Below, in pieces: positions 26,019-34,624 of a stretch of DNA of 64,000 bases. The DNA is from Paenibacillus campinasensis. Its GTDB lineage: Bacteria; Bacillota; Bacilli; Paenibacillales; Paenibacillaceae. The position numbers and the translations under genes were made by a program. Position 1 is the stretch's first letter, and the number at the start of each line of letters is the position of its first letter. The notes below the pieces were generated by a model, which was given only the letters and a program-made list of their open reading frames with translations, was not told the origin of the DNA and did not search any database. The stretch covers positions 1 through 64,000 of the forward strand of contig NZ_NPBY01000011.1 in the NCBI RefSeq assembly GCF_002272015.1, read 5' to 3'.

Positions 26019-28537
26019 CAGGTCCTTGGAAAATACAGCATTATGAGGTGGGAGAGAAGCATCCGCTTGAGCTTGCGGCACCCGGACTGGATGACCGCTT
26101 CTGGATCGGCGCTGCGGTGCCGGGCGATGTACATTCGGCCCTGATCGAGCGAGGAATCATTGATCCGCCGTACTTTGGCCATAACGATGCCAAATGCCGC
26201 TGGATCGAGCAGAAGGAATGGTGGTATCGGACGACGTTTACCGTGGACGAAGCGGCTCATCAGGACGAACGGTTTGAGCTCGTGTTCGAGGGGCTGGACA
26301 CCTTCGCCAAAATTTATGTAAATGGGCATGAGATCGGATCAGCCTCCAATATGCTGATGTCTCACACGTTTGATATTACCCGTATCGTTCGTGCTGGCTG
26401 GAACTCGCTGGCCGTCCGGTTTGATCCGCTGTTCCTTCACCATCGTGACAAGGAGCAGTTCGAGTGGTCCTCGTATACGAAGGAGCGGCCCTGGATACGG
26501 AAGGCAGCGATGAATTTCGGCTGGGACTGGGGGCCGCGGATGGTGACGGTCGGGATCTGGGGCAAGGTCCACCTGAAGCGCCGTCATGCGGCCAAGCTGG
26601 AGGGCGTATATGCAAGCACGATCAAGGCGAGCGCAGAGGAAGCGACCATCCGCTTCGAAGCAGGGATGAAGGCCTACAGGAAGCATGCTGCTGCAACTGT
26701 CTCTGTCTGTCTGATTGACGCGGATGGACAGGCGGTGGTCTCAACAGAGCTGAATATGGAGCGGGGAAGGACCGAGCGTGAGCTGGTTGTACCTCATCCC
26801 CGCCTATGGTGGACGCATGACCTGGGTGAGCCTTATTTATATACGCTTGAGGTCAAGCTGCTGGTAGATGGTCAGGAAGTGGATCATTACGTGACCCGTT
26901 ATGGAATCCGGACCATCGAATTGGCGCTCCAGGATCCGGACGGGAATGACACATTTACCTTTGTATTAAATGGTGTCAAGGTATATGCGAAGGGAGCGAA
27001 CTGGATTCCGGCAGATCACTTGATCGGCGCTATTCGGGAATCGACCTATCGCGGACTGGTAGAGCTGGCTGTGGAAGTACATATGAACATGCTCCGCGTC
27101 TGGGCCGGGGGCATTTACGAGAAAGATATTTTCTATGACGAATGCGATCGTCAAGGCGTGCTGGTGTGGCAGGATTTTGCTTTTGCCAATGCGCTGTTCC
27201 CGGACTTCAATCAGGATTTCATGAACAACGTCACCGCGGAAGTGATCGACAATGTCAAAAGGCTGCGCAATCGTGCCTCCCTGGCGCTATGGTGCGGAAA
27301 CAATGAAATTGATTGGCTGTATGACATGAAATCGGCGGCAGGGGATATTACCGGCCCGTTCTTCGGAGAGAGCATCTATCATGAATTGATCCCGTCGTTG
27401 CTGGAGGAGCTGGACCCGAATCGCCCATACTGGCCTTCTTCGCCGTATGGAGCAAGCGGGGACAACGATGTCAATGATCCGGACTGCGGAGATCGTCATA
27501 ATTGGCAGGTCTGGCACGGCTCCGTCTATCCGCGAAAATATGGGGAAGCGCCGCTGCTTGACTACAGCGTGGAAGGCGTGACCTTCAAAAATTACAAAAA
27601 GGATGATGCGCTGTTCAGCAGTGAATTCGGGATGCATGCTTCGGCGAACCGCTATACGCTGGAGAAGAACATCCCCCAAGGGCAGTTCTATTGGGGCAGT
27701 CCGGAGATGGCTCACCGCAACAAGGATACCAATCATCAGAAGGGGATTCTGCTGATGCAGGGTTATACCGGCATTCCGCATCATATCGAGGAATATATGA
27801 ATTTCTCCATGCTGACGCAGGCAGAAGGGCTGAAATACGGGATTGAGCATTTCAGGCGGAACAATCACCGCAACCGCGGCGCGCTCGTGTGGCAGTTGAA
27901 CGACAGCTGGCCGGGGACAAGCTGGTCGATGATCGATTATGAGCTGCTGCCGAAGGCCTCGTATTATTATGCGAGAACGTTCTTCCATCCTGTGCTGCTG
28001 TCGCTGGAGCATGAGCCAGGCGAATCGCTGAAGGTGTGGCTGGTCAACGACAGGCTTGAATCTCTTCAAGGAACGGTGACGCTGACGGTATATTCTTTTG
28101 CAGGTGAGGTCATTCATCGTTCAGCATTTGAGGCGGGGGTTCCGGGGCAGAGTACAGCGCTCCTCGGTGAACGATCCGAAGTTGAGGTGCTGAGCGGGCA
28201 TGAGCCAGGGCAGGTGCTGATTGAGCTTGCGGCTGCCGGATTCGCCGCGCCTGCCGGCCGCTACTATCTCCGTGATCCGAAGGAAGTTTCTCTGCCTAAC
28301 GCGCGACTTGAGGCTGCGGTCCATCCGGATGAGGGGATGGTAACCGTGACCGCCAAGGAGGGCCTTGTCCGGTTCGTAAAACTGGAGCTGCCGCTCGGAA
28401 ATTTGCGATTCAGCGACAACTATTTCGATTTATTGCCGGGAGAAAGCCGTCAAGTGCTGATCCGGCATCCGGAAGGAATAGAGCCGGATTGGTCGCAGCT
28501 GCGGGTAAGCGGCTTGAATGCCGGGCCATCCATCTAG
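26009..28537 (+). CDS. Beta-mannosidase (glycoside hydrolase family 2)
   Basis: An 842-residue intracellular exo-glycosidase that removes beta-linked mannose from short oligosaccharides. The jelly-roll sugar-binding domain starts the protein (MELTGPWKI), immunoglobulin-like domains follow, and the TIM barrel holds the acid/base Glu in LWCGNNEIDW (about 430) and the nucleophile in LFSSEFGMHA (about 539). No signal peptide is present, so substrates must be imported first, which fits the ABC genes of this operon. The start overlaps the response regulator gene by 10 bases. Beta-mannosidase is favoured over beta-galactosidase by overall similarity of these motifs. Confidence 0.9.
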   Translation: MELTGPWKIQHYEVGEKHPLELAAPGLDDRFWIGAAVPGDVHSALIERGIIDPPYFGHNDAKCRWIEQKEWWYRTTFTVDEAAHQDERFELVFEGLDTFAKIYVNGHEIGSASNMLMSHTFDITRIVRAGWNSLAVRFDPLFLHHRDKEQFEWSSYTKERPWIRKAAMNFGWDWGPRMVTVGIWGKVHLKRRHAAKLEGVYASTIKASAEEATIRFEAGMKAYRKHAAATVSVCLIDADGQAVVSTELNMERGRTERELVVPHPRLWWTHDLGEPYLYTLEVKLLVDGQEVDHYVTRYGIRTIELALQDPDGNDTFTFVLNGVKVYAKGANWIPADHLIGAIRESTYRGLVELAVEVHMNMLRVWAGGIYEKDIFYDECDRQGVLVWQDFAFANALFPDFNQDFMNNVTAEVIDNVKRLRNRASLALWCGNNEIDWLYDMKSAAGDITGPFFGESIYHELIPSLLEELDPNRPYWPSSPYGASGDNDVNDPDCGDRHNWQVWHGSVYPRKYGEAPLLDYSVEGVTFKNYKKDDALFSSEFGMHASANRYTLEKNIPQGQFYWGSPEMAHRNKDTNHQKGILLMQGYTGIPHHIEEYMNFSMLTQAEGLKYGIEHFRRNNHRNRGALVWQLNDSWPGTSWSMIDYELLPKASYYYARTFFHPVLLSLEHEPGESLKVWLVNDRLESLQGTVTLTVYSFAGEVIHRSAFEAGVPGQSTALLGERSEVEVLSGHEPGQVLIELAAAGFAAPAGRYYLRDPKEVSLPNARLEAAVHPDEGMVTVTAKEGLVRFVKLELPLGNLRFSDNYFDLLPGESRQVLIRHPEGIEPDWSQLRVSGLNAGPSI

Positions 28538-28629
28538 AGAGATTCGGATGATGTGAGCAGGACTCTGCGCTGTTACAGAGCCATGATGCAAGTGATAAAC
28601 GGATCGACAAGCGGATGATAAAAAGGATC

Positions 28630-28674
28630 GGAGTTTCCCCGAAGGCCGGATGGTCTGGGGGAGACTCCTTTTTC
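28630..28674 (+). terminator. Intrinsic terminator of the beta-mannoside operon
   Basis: GGAGTTTCCCC (28630-28640) pairs with GGGGGAGACTCC (28657-28668), followed by five thymines. Confidence 0.8.
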
Positions 28675-29030
28675 TACTTGGATAACCTCGTGAATAGACG
28701 GCGGCAATCTTTGTCCAGCAGGAGATAGATGGTATGGATCTACTCGACAGAAACAGAGATGCTACGACAATTTCTCCCCATACTCAAATCTAGACGCCAA
28801 TGATATAATCAAGCCAAAAATAGAATAAATACTAGAAATATGCCCCTGTTAAGCGAAATTCGTATTCCCCGAAGCCGCTATCGTTCACACGGCTTACTGT
28901 TCCCCGAACCGTTATTTTCGTAAATATGAATCATCCGGCAGGACCGGATGTCGTCCTTCATAATCCTGATTGAAGATTTAGGAAAGCCAATCTCATAAAA
29001 ATATGGAAGAAGCGAAGGAGGATCTGGCGA
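28675..29030. other. Non-coding gap with short dyads
   Basis: No gene is supported here. Visible structures are a dyad CATCCGG-N5-CCGGATG (28932-28950), two copies of TTCCCCGAA (near 28865 and 28900) and an AT-rich stretch near 28800-28850 that may hold the promoter of the ligase gene. None of these could be matched to a known element. Confidence 0.4.
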
Positions 29031-30395
29031 GTGCTGATTCAGAGGAAACCGTCCCGAAAGATACTGCTCAAGGTGGGCGATGCTGCGCCTGCGCTGCAGC
29101 CGCTGCTGGATTATTATGACGAGCTGGAGCGCAGCGGGTTGAGCTTCGAAATGCTTAGCAGCCAGCAGATCAGAGAGTATCAACTGCATGCACTCAACGT
29201 CACATTACGCCATGCCTGGAAACACAATGATTTCTATCGCCATGCGTTCATACAGGCGGGGTTAAGCAAGCCTGAAATTGCTGATCTGGGGGAAATGACA
29301 CGTATTCCGTTTCTGAGCAAGGATGATATTCGTGGGGAGAAATCCAAGCTGCTGTGCTGTGATCGGAGGGAGGTTGGCCAGGTTCATGTTAATTTCGGTT
29401 CGACAGGCGGGCCGATTTATACTTCCTTCACCCTTAACGATCAGTATGTGTATGAACTGCTGCCGAAGTATACGCAGCTGTTCCCGGAGAATGAGCAGGA
29501 TGTCGTGGCGGTGGCCCTGCCTTATGAATTTGCGCTTCCCGGCCTCGGTTTCCAAAGATTGTATCAATTCGCTTTTGGAAGTATGGTGCTGTCGCTCGGC
29601 AAGGGCAGCTACATGGCGCCCGTCGATCAATCCCTGGAATTGATGAAGGAATTCCGAGCCTCGGTAATGGCCACTACGCCATCGTATGCGGTGATGCTCG
29701 CAGAGGAAGCGGACAAGCTTGGAATGGACTTGCGGAGAGAGATTGGCTTGAAACGGATCATTCTGACCGGCGAAGGCTGTTCTCCGACGTTTCGGGAGCG
29801 GCTGGAGCATATTTGGGGCTGTGAGGTTTCCTTCTTCTATGGTTCCTCCGAATGCGGAGTGATCGGGATTGAATGCAGCGAGCACAGCGGCTACCATGTC
29901 GCTCAAGGTCATGTCATCGTGGAGATCGTTGAACCGAACACCGGCCGCTTGCTCGATGACGGGGAGGTTGGGGAGATCGTGGTGACGACCTTGCTGAGAG
30001 AAGGCATGCCGATGATCCGCTATCGCAGCGGTGAGATTGGCTATCTTCAGCAAGCGCGCTGCAACTGCGGAAATCCGCTGGAAATCATTCATTTAAGAGG
30101 ACGTCAGGAGAACCAGATTATGCTGGATCGTGAGATGTTCTCGCCATTCATGCTGGAGCATTACCTGCTTCAGGTGCCTGAGGTCGGATTCTGGTATCAC
30201 TTCAAAATTACAGCGACTCAGAAGCTGATCATCGAGATCGAGCCGTACCAAACCGATATGGGAGATCGCGAGCTGAGTGACAAAGTCTCGGAGCATATGA
30301 AGGAGAAGCTCCATATCGATTGCGATATCCGGGTGCTGCCGAGACTTCCGCGAGCCTACGGGAAAGCAACCCGCATCGTTTTTGACGAGGACTGA
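29031..30395 (+). CDS. PaaK-like AMP-forming acyl-CoA ligase (phenylacetate-CoA ligase family)
   Basis: A 454-residue ANL-superfamily enzyme that would activate a carboxylic acid with ATP and pass it to CoA or another thiol. Family features are the phosphate loop NFGSTGGPIYTS (PaaK proper has SSGTTGKP), the adenine-site FFYGSSECG, MIRYRSGEIG, the cysteine pair in CNCGNPLEIIHLRGR and a C-terminal lid ending PRAYGKATRI. It stands alone between terminators with no thiolase, hydratase or peptide-synthetase partner, so its substrate is unknown and need not be phenylacetate. GTG is the start, with AAGGAGGATCTGGCGA upstream. Confidence 0.82.
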   Translation: MLIQRKPSRKILLKVGDAAPALQPLLDYYDELERSGLSFEMLSSQQIREYQLHALNVTLRHAWKHNDFYRHAFIQAGLSKPEIADLGEMTRIPFLSKDDIRGEKSKLLCCDRREVGQVHVNFGSTGGPIYTSFTLNDQYVYELLPKYTQLFPENEQDVVAVALPYEFALPGLGFQRLYQFAFGSMVLSLGKGSYMAPVDQSLELMKEFRASVMATTPSYAVMLAEEADKLGMDLRREIGLKRIILTGEGCSPTFRERLEHIWGCEVSFFYGSSECGVIGIECSEHSGYHVAQGHVIVEIVEPNTGRLLDDGEVGEIVVTTLLREGMPMIRYRSGEIGYLQQARCNCGNPLEIIHLRGRQENQIMLDREMFSPFMLEHYLLQVPEVGFWYHFKITATQKLIIEIEPYQTDMGDRELSDKVSEHMKEKLHIDCDIRVLPRLPRAYGKATRIVFDED

Positions 30396-30451
30396 TGCCG
30401 TGAGCAAGAAGAGGCTGATGCCGAATCATTCATCCGGAACATGAAATAAAA

Positions 30452-30495
30452 GACCCGCCAGCTTCGGAAAGAATACTCCGGGGAGGCGGGTTTGT
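30452..30495. terminator. Bidirectional terminator between the ligase and mscL
   Basis: ACCCGCC (30453-30459) pairs with GGCGGGT (30485-30491). T-rich tracts follow on both strands (TTGTCTG on plus, CTTTTATTT on minus), suiting the converging genes. Confidence 0.7.
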
Positions 30496-30510
30496 CTGTA
30501 TGTGCTGCCT

Positions 30511-30906
30511 TTAGGACGGCTTGTTGTTTTGCTGTTTCAACAGATCACGAATTTCGGAGAGAAGCTCTTCCTCTTTCGAAGGGGCAGGTGGCTCTTCGGC
30601 CTTCTCTTCTTCCTTATGCTTGAAACGATTGATCAACCGGATAAACATAAAGATTGCAAACGCCGTGATCAGGAAGTCAATGACGGATTGGAGGAACACG
30701 CCATAGGTTATGACGGCATCTCCTACGGTAGCCTGCAAGCCGGAGAAGTTGATTCCGCCTAGCAGAAGCCCAATCAGCGGTGTGATGATGTCATTGACCA
30801 GAGAGGATACGATGCTCCCGAATGCAGCGCCAATGATGACCCCGATCGCCAAGTCCAGTACGTTTCCTCTAAGGGCGAAGGTCTTAAATTCCTTTAACAG
30901 TTTCAA
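30511..30906 (-). CDS. mscL: Large-conductance mechanosensitive channel
   Basis: About 131 residues, the normal MscL length. The pentameric channel opens under membrane tension and saves cells from hypo-osmotic lysis. Helix 1 is [21 protein letters not shown], which contains the pore-lining glycine/alanine pattern; helix 2 is [21 protein letters not shown], and a charged C-terminal bundle follows. The TTG at 30906 is chosen because GCAGGTGA lies at the right distance and MscL proteins start just before [11 protein letters not shown]; the frame is open 18 codons further upstream. Confidence 0.93.
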   Translation of the reverse strand: MKLLKEFKTFALRGNVLDLAIGVIIGAAFGSIVSSLVNDIITPLIGLLLGGINFSGLQATVGDAVITYGVFLQSVIDFLITAFAIFMFIRLINRFKHKEEEKAEEPPAPSKEEELLSEIRDLLKQQNNKPS

Positions 30907-31054
30907 AATGTGTTCACCTGCTTCTAAGTAATAGAGATCGCTGTATCGCGTTATGTACATATTCCAAAAGCTATCCTATCAGCTATTGTATGAATATGCA
31001 ATACAACGAAAGTGGTGTTTTTTGGCTTGGTGGACCAGGAAGGAAGCGTGCAAT

Positions 31055-31097
31055 ATAAAAAGCAGCTCTTCCCGGTCCGGTGGAGCAGGGAAGAGCT
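31055..31097 (-). terminator. Intrinsic terminator after the DUF4261 gene
   Basis: AGCTCTTCCC (31064-31073) pairs with GGGAAGAGCT (31088-31097); on the minus strand GCTTTTTATATT follows. The remaining sequence between mscL and 31213 shows no gene. Confidence 0.7.
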
Positions 31098-31213
31098 CTT
31101 CATGCATGTATAACAGACTGCGACGCGGCTGCCGCGGGCCGTGCCTATTCCCGCACCCAACGGCTACAAGATGTAAGCGTTCAGTGGCATGAAGCTAAGG
31201 GCTAAAATCAAGT

Positions 31214-32179
31214 TCAACGGTTCCCGTGCGGCTGGTTGCGCCGCCCGGCATAATAAGGATCTCCCGGGTCTAGGTCCACGACGACACGATGCGGTGCGGC
31301 CAGCGCATATTGGTGCTCATACCGCCACTGCCTTGCGCCAGGTAGGGGAGGGACGGAGCTGGCGCCCAGGACGGAGATCAGCTTGCCGTGTTCGAAGAGA
31401 TCGTGACCGAAGCTCGTCAAGCGGCTGGCTACCTCGTCCGGATCCAGGTCATAGAAATGGCATTGCACATCAGGGATGCCCAGAGCGGCAAGGCCGATAG
31501 AATCCATGAGCATTTCCTTCCGCGCGTGCTCGCCATGCTGCATCGGGAAGAAACGAATATTCATCGCCCCGTATAGTAAATCCCCCTTCTGAACCGCCGC
31601 GATCCATGCAGCGGGCTCTACCAGCTTGTCGCTCTCACGGAAATAAATCGCGTCTGCTGGCGCTGTCTCTAGCACTGCCAGCAGAGCATCGGTAAACAGC
31701 TGCAGCCTGGATTTTGGCTCTAGCCCGGAGGCCATCAGGTCCACGAGCAGCCATGTATAGGAACTTTCCTTCATCACGGCTGCCGCCTCCGGCCAGTGCC
31801 TGCTGTGCTGGATTGACGATTCATATTTGCTTATCGGACGTTGGGAGATCGGAATGAGGCTTGTCTGTGCAGGCAGCTCGCCTTCCGCATATTGCACCAT
31901 ATAGTCGAGGTGGAAATAATGGAGCAGCTGCTCTTTCTGAATGTTCTCCCTCTGCGCGTGATACTCAATAGAAGGAGTGAGCCCCTCAGGCTCGGGGGCA
32001 CTGACTTGCCCGGTATAGCGCTCCATATTGCGCTGAAGTGTCTCCGGATCCAATACGGGCTTCTTCTTGTATATCAGCTCTGCCGCATACACACGGGCAA
32101 ACCCGAAATCCTGTTCTTCTTCGATTAATGCTTTCACATGGCTGGCGTTCATGGTAGATGGGTGATTACGATTCGACAC
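31214..32179 (-). CDS. DUF4261 domain-containing protein
   Basis: About 321 residues, soluble, function unknown. The C-terminal half matches the pattern of DUF4261 proteins as I recall it (SIGLAALGIPDVQCHFYDLDPDEVASRL, then LFEHGKLISVLGAS in outline), and the preceding region IYFRESDKLVEPAAWIA is also typical. An acidic, His-rich N-terminal half precedes it. The GTG at 32179 has TTAGGGGG eight bases upstream and is preferred to the ATG 12 codons earlier. Family assignment is by motif memory and needs a profile search. It is monocistronic. Confidence 0.65.
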   Translation of the reverse strand: MSNRNHPSTMNASHVKALIEEEQDFGFARVYAAELIYKKKPVLDPETLQRNMERYTGQVSAPEPEGLTPSIEYHAQRENIQKEQLLHYFHLDYMVQYAEGELPAQTSLIPISQRPISKYESSIQHSRHWPEAAAVMKESSYTWLLVDLMASGLEPKSRLQLFTDALLAVLETAPADAIYFRESDKLVEPAAWIAAVQKGDLLYGAMNIRFFPMQHGEHARKEMLMDSIGLAALGIPDVQCHFYDLDPDEVASRLTSFGHDLFEHGKLISVLGASSVPPLPGARQWRYEHQYALAAPHRVVVDLDPGDPYYAGRRNQPHGNR

Positions 32180-32269
32180 ATTCGTTCCCCCTAACAAACC
32201 TAATAATAGCTTCATTATATCAATCTACCAAACTCTACTACAATACCATGTTATTACCATCCAACGATA

Positions 32270-32314
32270 GCGAAAAAAAAGATGCCCCGCAAGAAGTTCA
32301 TCTTGCGGGGCATC
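32270..32314 (-). terminator. Intrinsic terminator of the PadR operon
   Basis: On the minus strand GATGCCCCGCAAGA pairs with TCTTGCGGGGCATC (32281-32314), followed by eight uridines. It lies just after the DUF2653 gene. Confidence 0.85.
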
Positions 32315-32327
32315 TTGATGGAATCGG

Positions 32328-32606
32328 TCACTGCTGTACAATCGCAACGATTTCGTCTTCCAGTTCCAGCCTGATCTGTTCACGGTAGGCCCGGATATTG
32401 TATTCGGTATACAGGTAGCGAAGAATCGCCTCCGTAAGGTTAGACTCAATCAAGTATTGACTGCGGCCGTGAACCCATACCTCGGCAGTATACCCTGTAT
32501 CTTCATCCCAGCTGAGCTCCACAGTAACATCTGTCGGTTTGACGCCTTTGCGCTCTGCCTGATGCAGGCAAATGGCATTGACGATTTCGTCCATGCTGAG
32601 AATCAT
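32328..32606 (-). CDS. DUF2653 (YxcD-like) family protein
   Basis: A 92-residue soluble protein resembling B. subtilis YxcD (DUF2653). The family pattern is visible: an N-terminal helix with IVNAICLHQAERK, two strands (VTVELSWDEDTGYTAEVWV) and YLIESNLTEAILRYL. Function is unknown. It follows the glycine-rich membrane protein by 3 bases and is the last gene of the operon headed by a PadR regulator. Confidence 0.75.
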   Translation of the reverse strand: MILSMDEIVNAICLHQAERKGVKPTDVTVELSWDEDTGYTAEVWVHGRSQYLIESNLTEAILRYLYTEYNIRAYREQIRLELEDEIVAIVQQ

Positions 32607-32609
32607 TGA

Positions 32610-33071
32610 TTAATACCGATTGTTATTATGATGATTGTTGTTGTGTTGCTCTACAGCTGGCTTGCGACGATTTCGGATCGTGCGCACGATAGCCATAATG
32701 ACCATAATGATGGCCCAGATGGCGACCAGGTTAATCAGAAGACCCAGAAGCTCACCCATGAAGCCCATACCAGCAAACATGCCGCCGAACAGAAGTCCTG
32801 CAAGACCACCGATCATCATGCCTTTCATGAATCCGCCGCCGCCAAAAAGACCGCCACCGCCTGTACGGTTCGCTGTCGAGCCAGCAGTTGCACCCGTGTT
32901 GTTGTTGGACGAATTGCTCTGCTGAACGTTGCTGTCATTCTTCTTCGGCGTATTGGTGTAAGACTTTGTTCCGGACTTGAATCCGCCGCCTCGTCTTGCA
33001 TCTGCGGAATCAGGCGCCAGCGTTACAAAGAAAAGTGTAAATACCACTAGAATCGCCAGTACTTTTTTCAT
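32610..33071 (-). CDS. Glycine-rich membrane protein with signal peptide
   Basis: About 153 residues. A signal peptide (MKKVLAILVVFTLFFVTLAPDSADA) is followed by a basic GGG-containing stretch and a Ser/Asn/Thr-rich low-complexity region. A Gly/Met-rich hydrophobic segment (GGLAGLLFGGMFAGMGF) and one long membrane helix (LLINLVAIWAIIMVIMAIV) come next, then a basic His/Asn-rich tail. The architecture is like the N-terminal part of Tim44-like lipoproteins, without the Tim44 domain. Function unknown. The ATG at 33071 is chosen for the signal peptide; the ribosome binding site GGGAGG is somewhat far (14 bases). Confidence 0.72.
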   Translation of the reverse strand: MKKVLAILVVFTLFFVTLAPDSADARRGGGFKSGTKSYTNTPKKNDSNVQQSNSSNNNTGATAGSTANRTGGGGLFGGGGFMKGMMIGGLAGLLFGGMFAGMGFMGELLGLLINLVAIWAIIMVIMAIVRTIRNRRKPAVEQHNNNHHNNNRY

Positions 33072-33102
33072 ATCGTTCTGTTGAGCCTCCCAGAAAAAAT
33101 TT

Positions 33103-33119
33103 AGTGTACATCTAGTACA
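33103..33119. promoter_or_regulatory. Candidate PadR operator before the glycine-rich protein gene
   Basis: TGTAC-ATCTA-GTACA (33105-33119), an inverted repeat, shares the 8-mer AGTGTACA with the palindrome upstream of the PadR gene itself (33786-33795). It lies 34-48 bases before the start codon at 33071. Confidence 0.4.
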
Positions 33120-33156
33120 TACGGACGAGTCACGACATGGTTTCAAATAAATAGGA

Positions 33157-33708
33157 TCATGATTGTCCTGAACTGGATGACTGATGCTGTTTCAGCAAAC
33201 TGAGGACCCAATCGCACCATTTCAGCTCGGTTTCAGCCAACATGAGCCCTTTGGTAGCCAGAATATAGTTGCTGAAAGTCTTGCTTCCGAATTCACGGCT
33301 GTCCTCCGGAATACCCTCTAATATATTCTCGAAGAATCGCTTCTTCTCCGTATAGATGCTTCTGCGATCTTCGTATATATCGATGGCGACACCGATCTCG
33401 GCGAGCCACAGACAGAATGTGCGAAGCGAGAGCTCATCCTTCGTGACCGCTGGGGCAATCGGCTGGTACATCCATTCACGCAGCTTCTGCAGGCCTTTTT
33501 CCGTGATGGCATATATTTTTTTGTCAGGCTTGTCATTCTGCTGTACCCAATAGGAAGAAAGCAGCTGCTTGTCTTCCATGCTGGCGAGAAGAGGATAGAT
33601 TTGACTGTGCTTGGCTTGCCAGAACGGCTGTATCCTTAGCATCAGATCATATCCGGATGATTCTTTTCTGGCCACTAATCCTAGCAATCCGTATGACAAC
33701 GTATTCAT
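33157..33708 (-). CDS. PadR family transcriptional regulator
   Basis: About 183 residues. The winged helix starts directly at the N-terminus (MNTLSYGLLGLVARKESSGYDL) and contains SQIYPLLASMEDKQLL and YAITEKGLQKLREWM, as in PadR/Vir proteins. The C-terminal Vir_act_alpha_C region (about 95-183) mediates dimerisation. It heads a three-gene minus-strand operon and probably represses it. The ATG at 33708 follows AAAGGGAGTTATGTCC; an upstream extension of the frame has no support. Confidence 0.85.
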   Translation of the reverse strand: MNTLSYGLLGLVARKESSGYDLMLRIQPFWQAKHSQIYPLLASMEDKQLLSSYWVQQNDKPDKKIYAITEKGLQKLREWMYQPIAPAVTKDELSLRTFCLWLAEIGVAIDIYEDRRSIYTEKKRFFENILEGIPEDSREFGSKTFSNYILATKGLMLAETELKWCDWVLSLLKQHQSSSSGQS

Positions 33709-33785
33709 GGACATAACTCCCTTTGAAACGCATATCGTGGACCCGGGCGAGGATGCGTCATTCGCCTGTTGGTCCGTTTGATCAA

Positions 33786-33795
33786 AGTGTACACT
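33786..33795. promoter_or_regulatory. Candidate PadR operator and promoter upstream of the PadR gene
   Basis: AGTGTACACT is a perfect 10-bp palindrome 78-87 bases before the PadR start. On the minus strand a TTGTCA -35-like hexamer lies just upstream, so the palindrome would overlap the -10 region. Confidence 0.4.
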
Positions 33796-33913
33796 GAAAC
33801 TGTATGGTTTGACAACTGAAAGTAGACCTTGAGTGAAATAATATGGAAAATTTGTGACCAAAAATGGGCAAAGGCGTGACGGGCTTTACGCCGGCTAAAG
33901 CAGCTTTAATGAA

Positions 33914-33967
33914 ACAAAAAAAGGAGGTGCTCTGCAAGATCGTTAGTCTTGACAGAACACGCTCCTT
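33914..33967 (-). terminator. Intrinsic terminator of the YqkB-beta-carbonic anhydrase operon
   Basis: On the minus strand AAGGAG plus GTGTTCTG-CAAGA pairs with TCTTGCAGAGCAC plus CTCCTT (33967-33921), followed by a run of uridines. Confidence 0.75.
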
Positions 33968-34024
33968 GGCTGTTATGCACAATCCGTAGAACGCTGCATA
34001 GAACCAGAGGCCGGAGGGCGCGAG

Positions 34025-34594
34025 TTAGCTCTCGTACCCATCCACAACAAGATCAAGCGCCCCGGTCGTCGGATGAATGACCATGCCATGAACCGGTACA
34101 TCCGGTGGAAGGAGGGGGTGATTCTTGATCAGGCTGACCGTACTGCGCACGCCGTCCTCCACGTTATCGAAGCCGCGCAGCCATTTGTTAAGCCGGATGC
34201 CCGAGTTTTCAAGCGTTGCAAGCACCTCATCGGAAATGCCGCGATCCCGCATATGCTGAATCATCACTTCAGCATTGAGGGAGGCCATGCCGCATTCATG
34301 ATGGCCAACGACAACCACTTCCTCGGCCTGAAGCTCATACAAGGCCACCATCACACTGCGCATAACACTGCCGAACGGTTGGGAAATGATCGCCCCGGCA
34401 TTTTTAATGACTTTTACATCACCGTTCTTGAAATTCATCGCTTTGGGCAGCAGCTCAACAAGACGGGTATCCATGCATGTGATAACGACCATTTTCTTGT
34501 CCGGGAATCGGCCGGTTACGTAAGATTCATATTCCTTGTTCTCTACAAAACTGCGGTTATGTTCCAGAATGCTATGAAGATGTTTCGTTGTCAT
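34025..34594 (-). CDS. Beta-class carbonic anhydrase
   Basis: A 189-residue zinc enzyme that interconverts CO2 and bicarbonate in the cytoplasm. The metal site is complete: Cys40 in TCMDTR with the Asp42-Arg44 dyad, His98 and Cys101 in GHHECGM. The protein is close in size to B. subtilis YtiB. It follows the YqkB-like gene by 30 bases. No signal peptide is present. A gamma-class enzyme is also encoded in this window. Confidence 0.92.
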   Translation of the reverse strand: MTTKHLHSILEHNRSFVENKEYESYVTGRFPDKKMVVITCMDTRLVELLPKAMNFKNGDVKVIKNAGAIISQPFGSVMRSVMVALYELQAEEVVVVGHHECGMASLNAEVMIQHMRDRGISDEVLATLENSGIRLNKWLRGFDNVEDGVRSTVSLIKNHPLLPPDVPVHGMVIHPTTGALDLVVDGYES

Positions 34595-34624
34595 TTAGGT
34601 TTCCTCCTCGAAATGTCACTTGAA

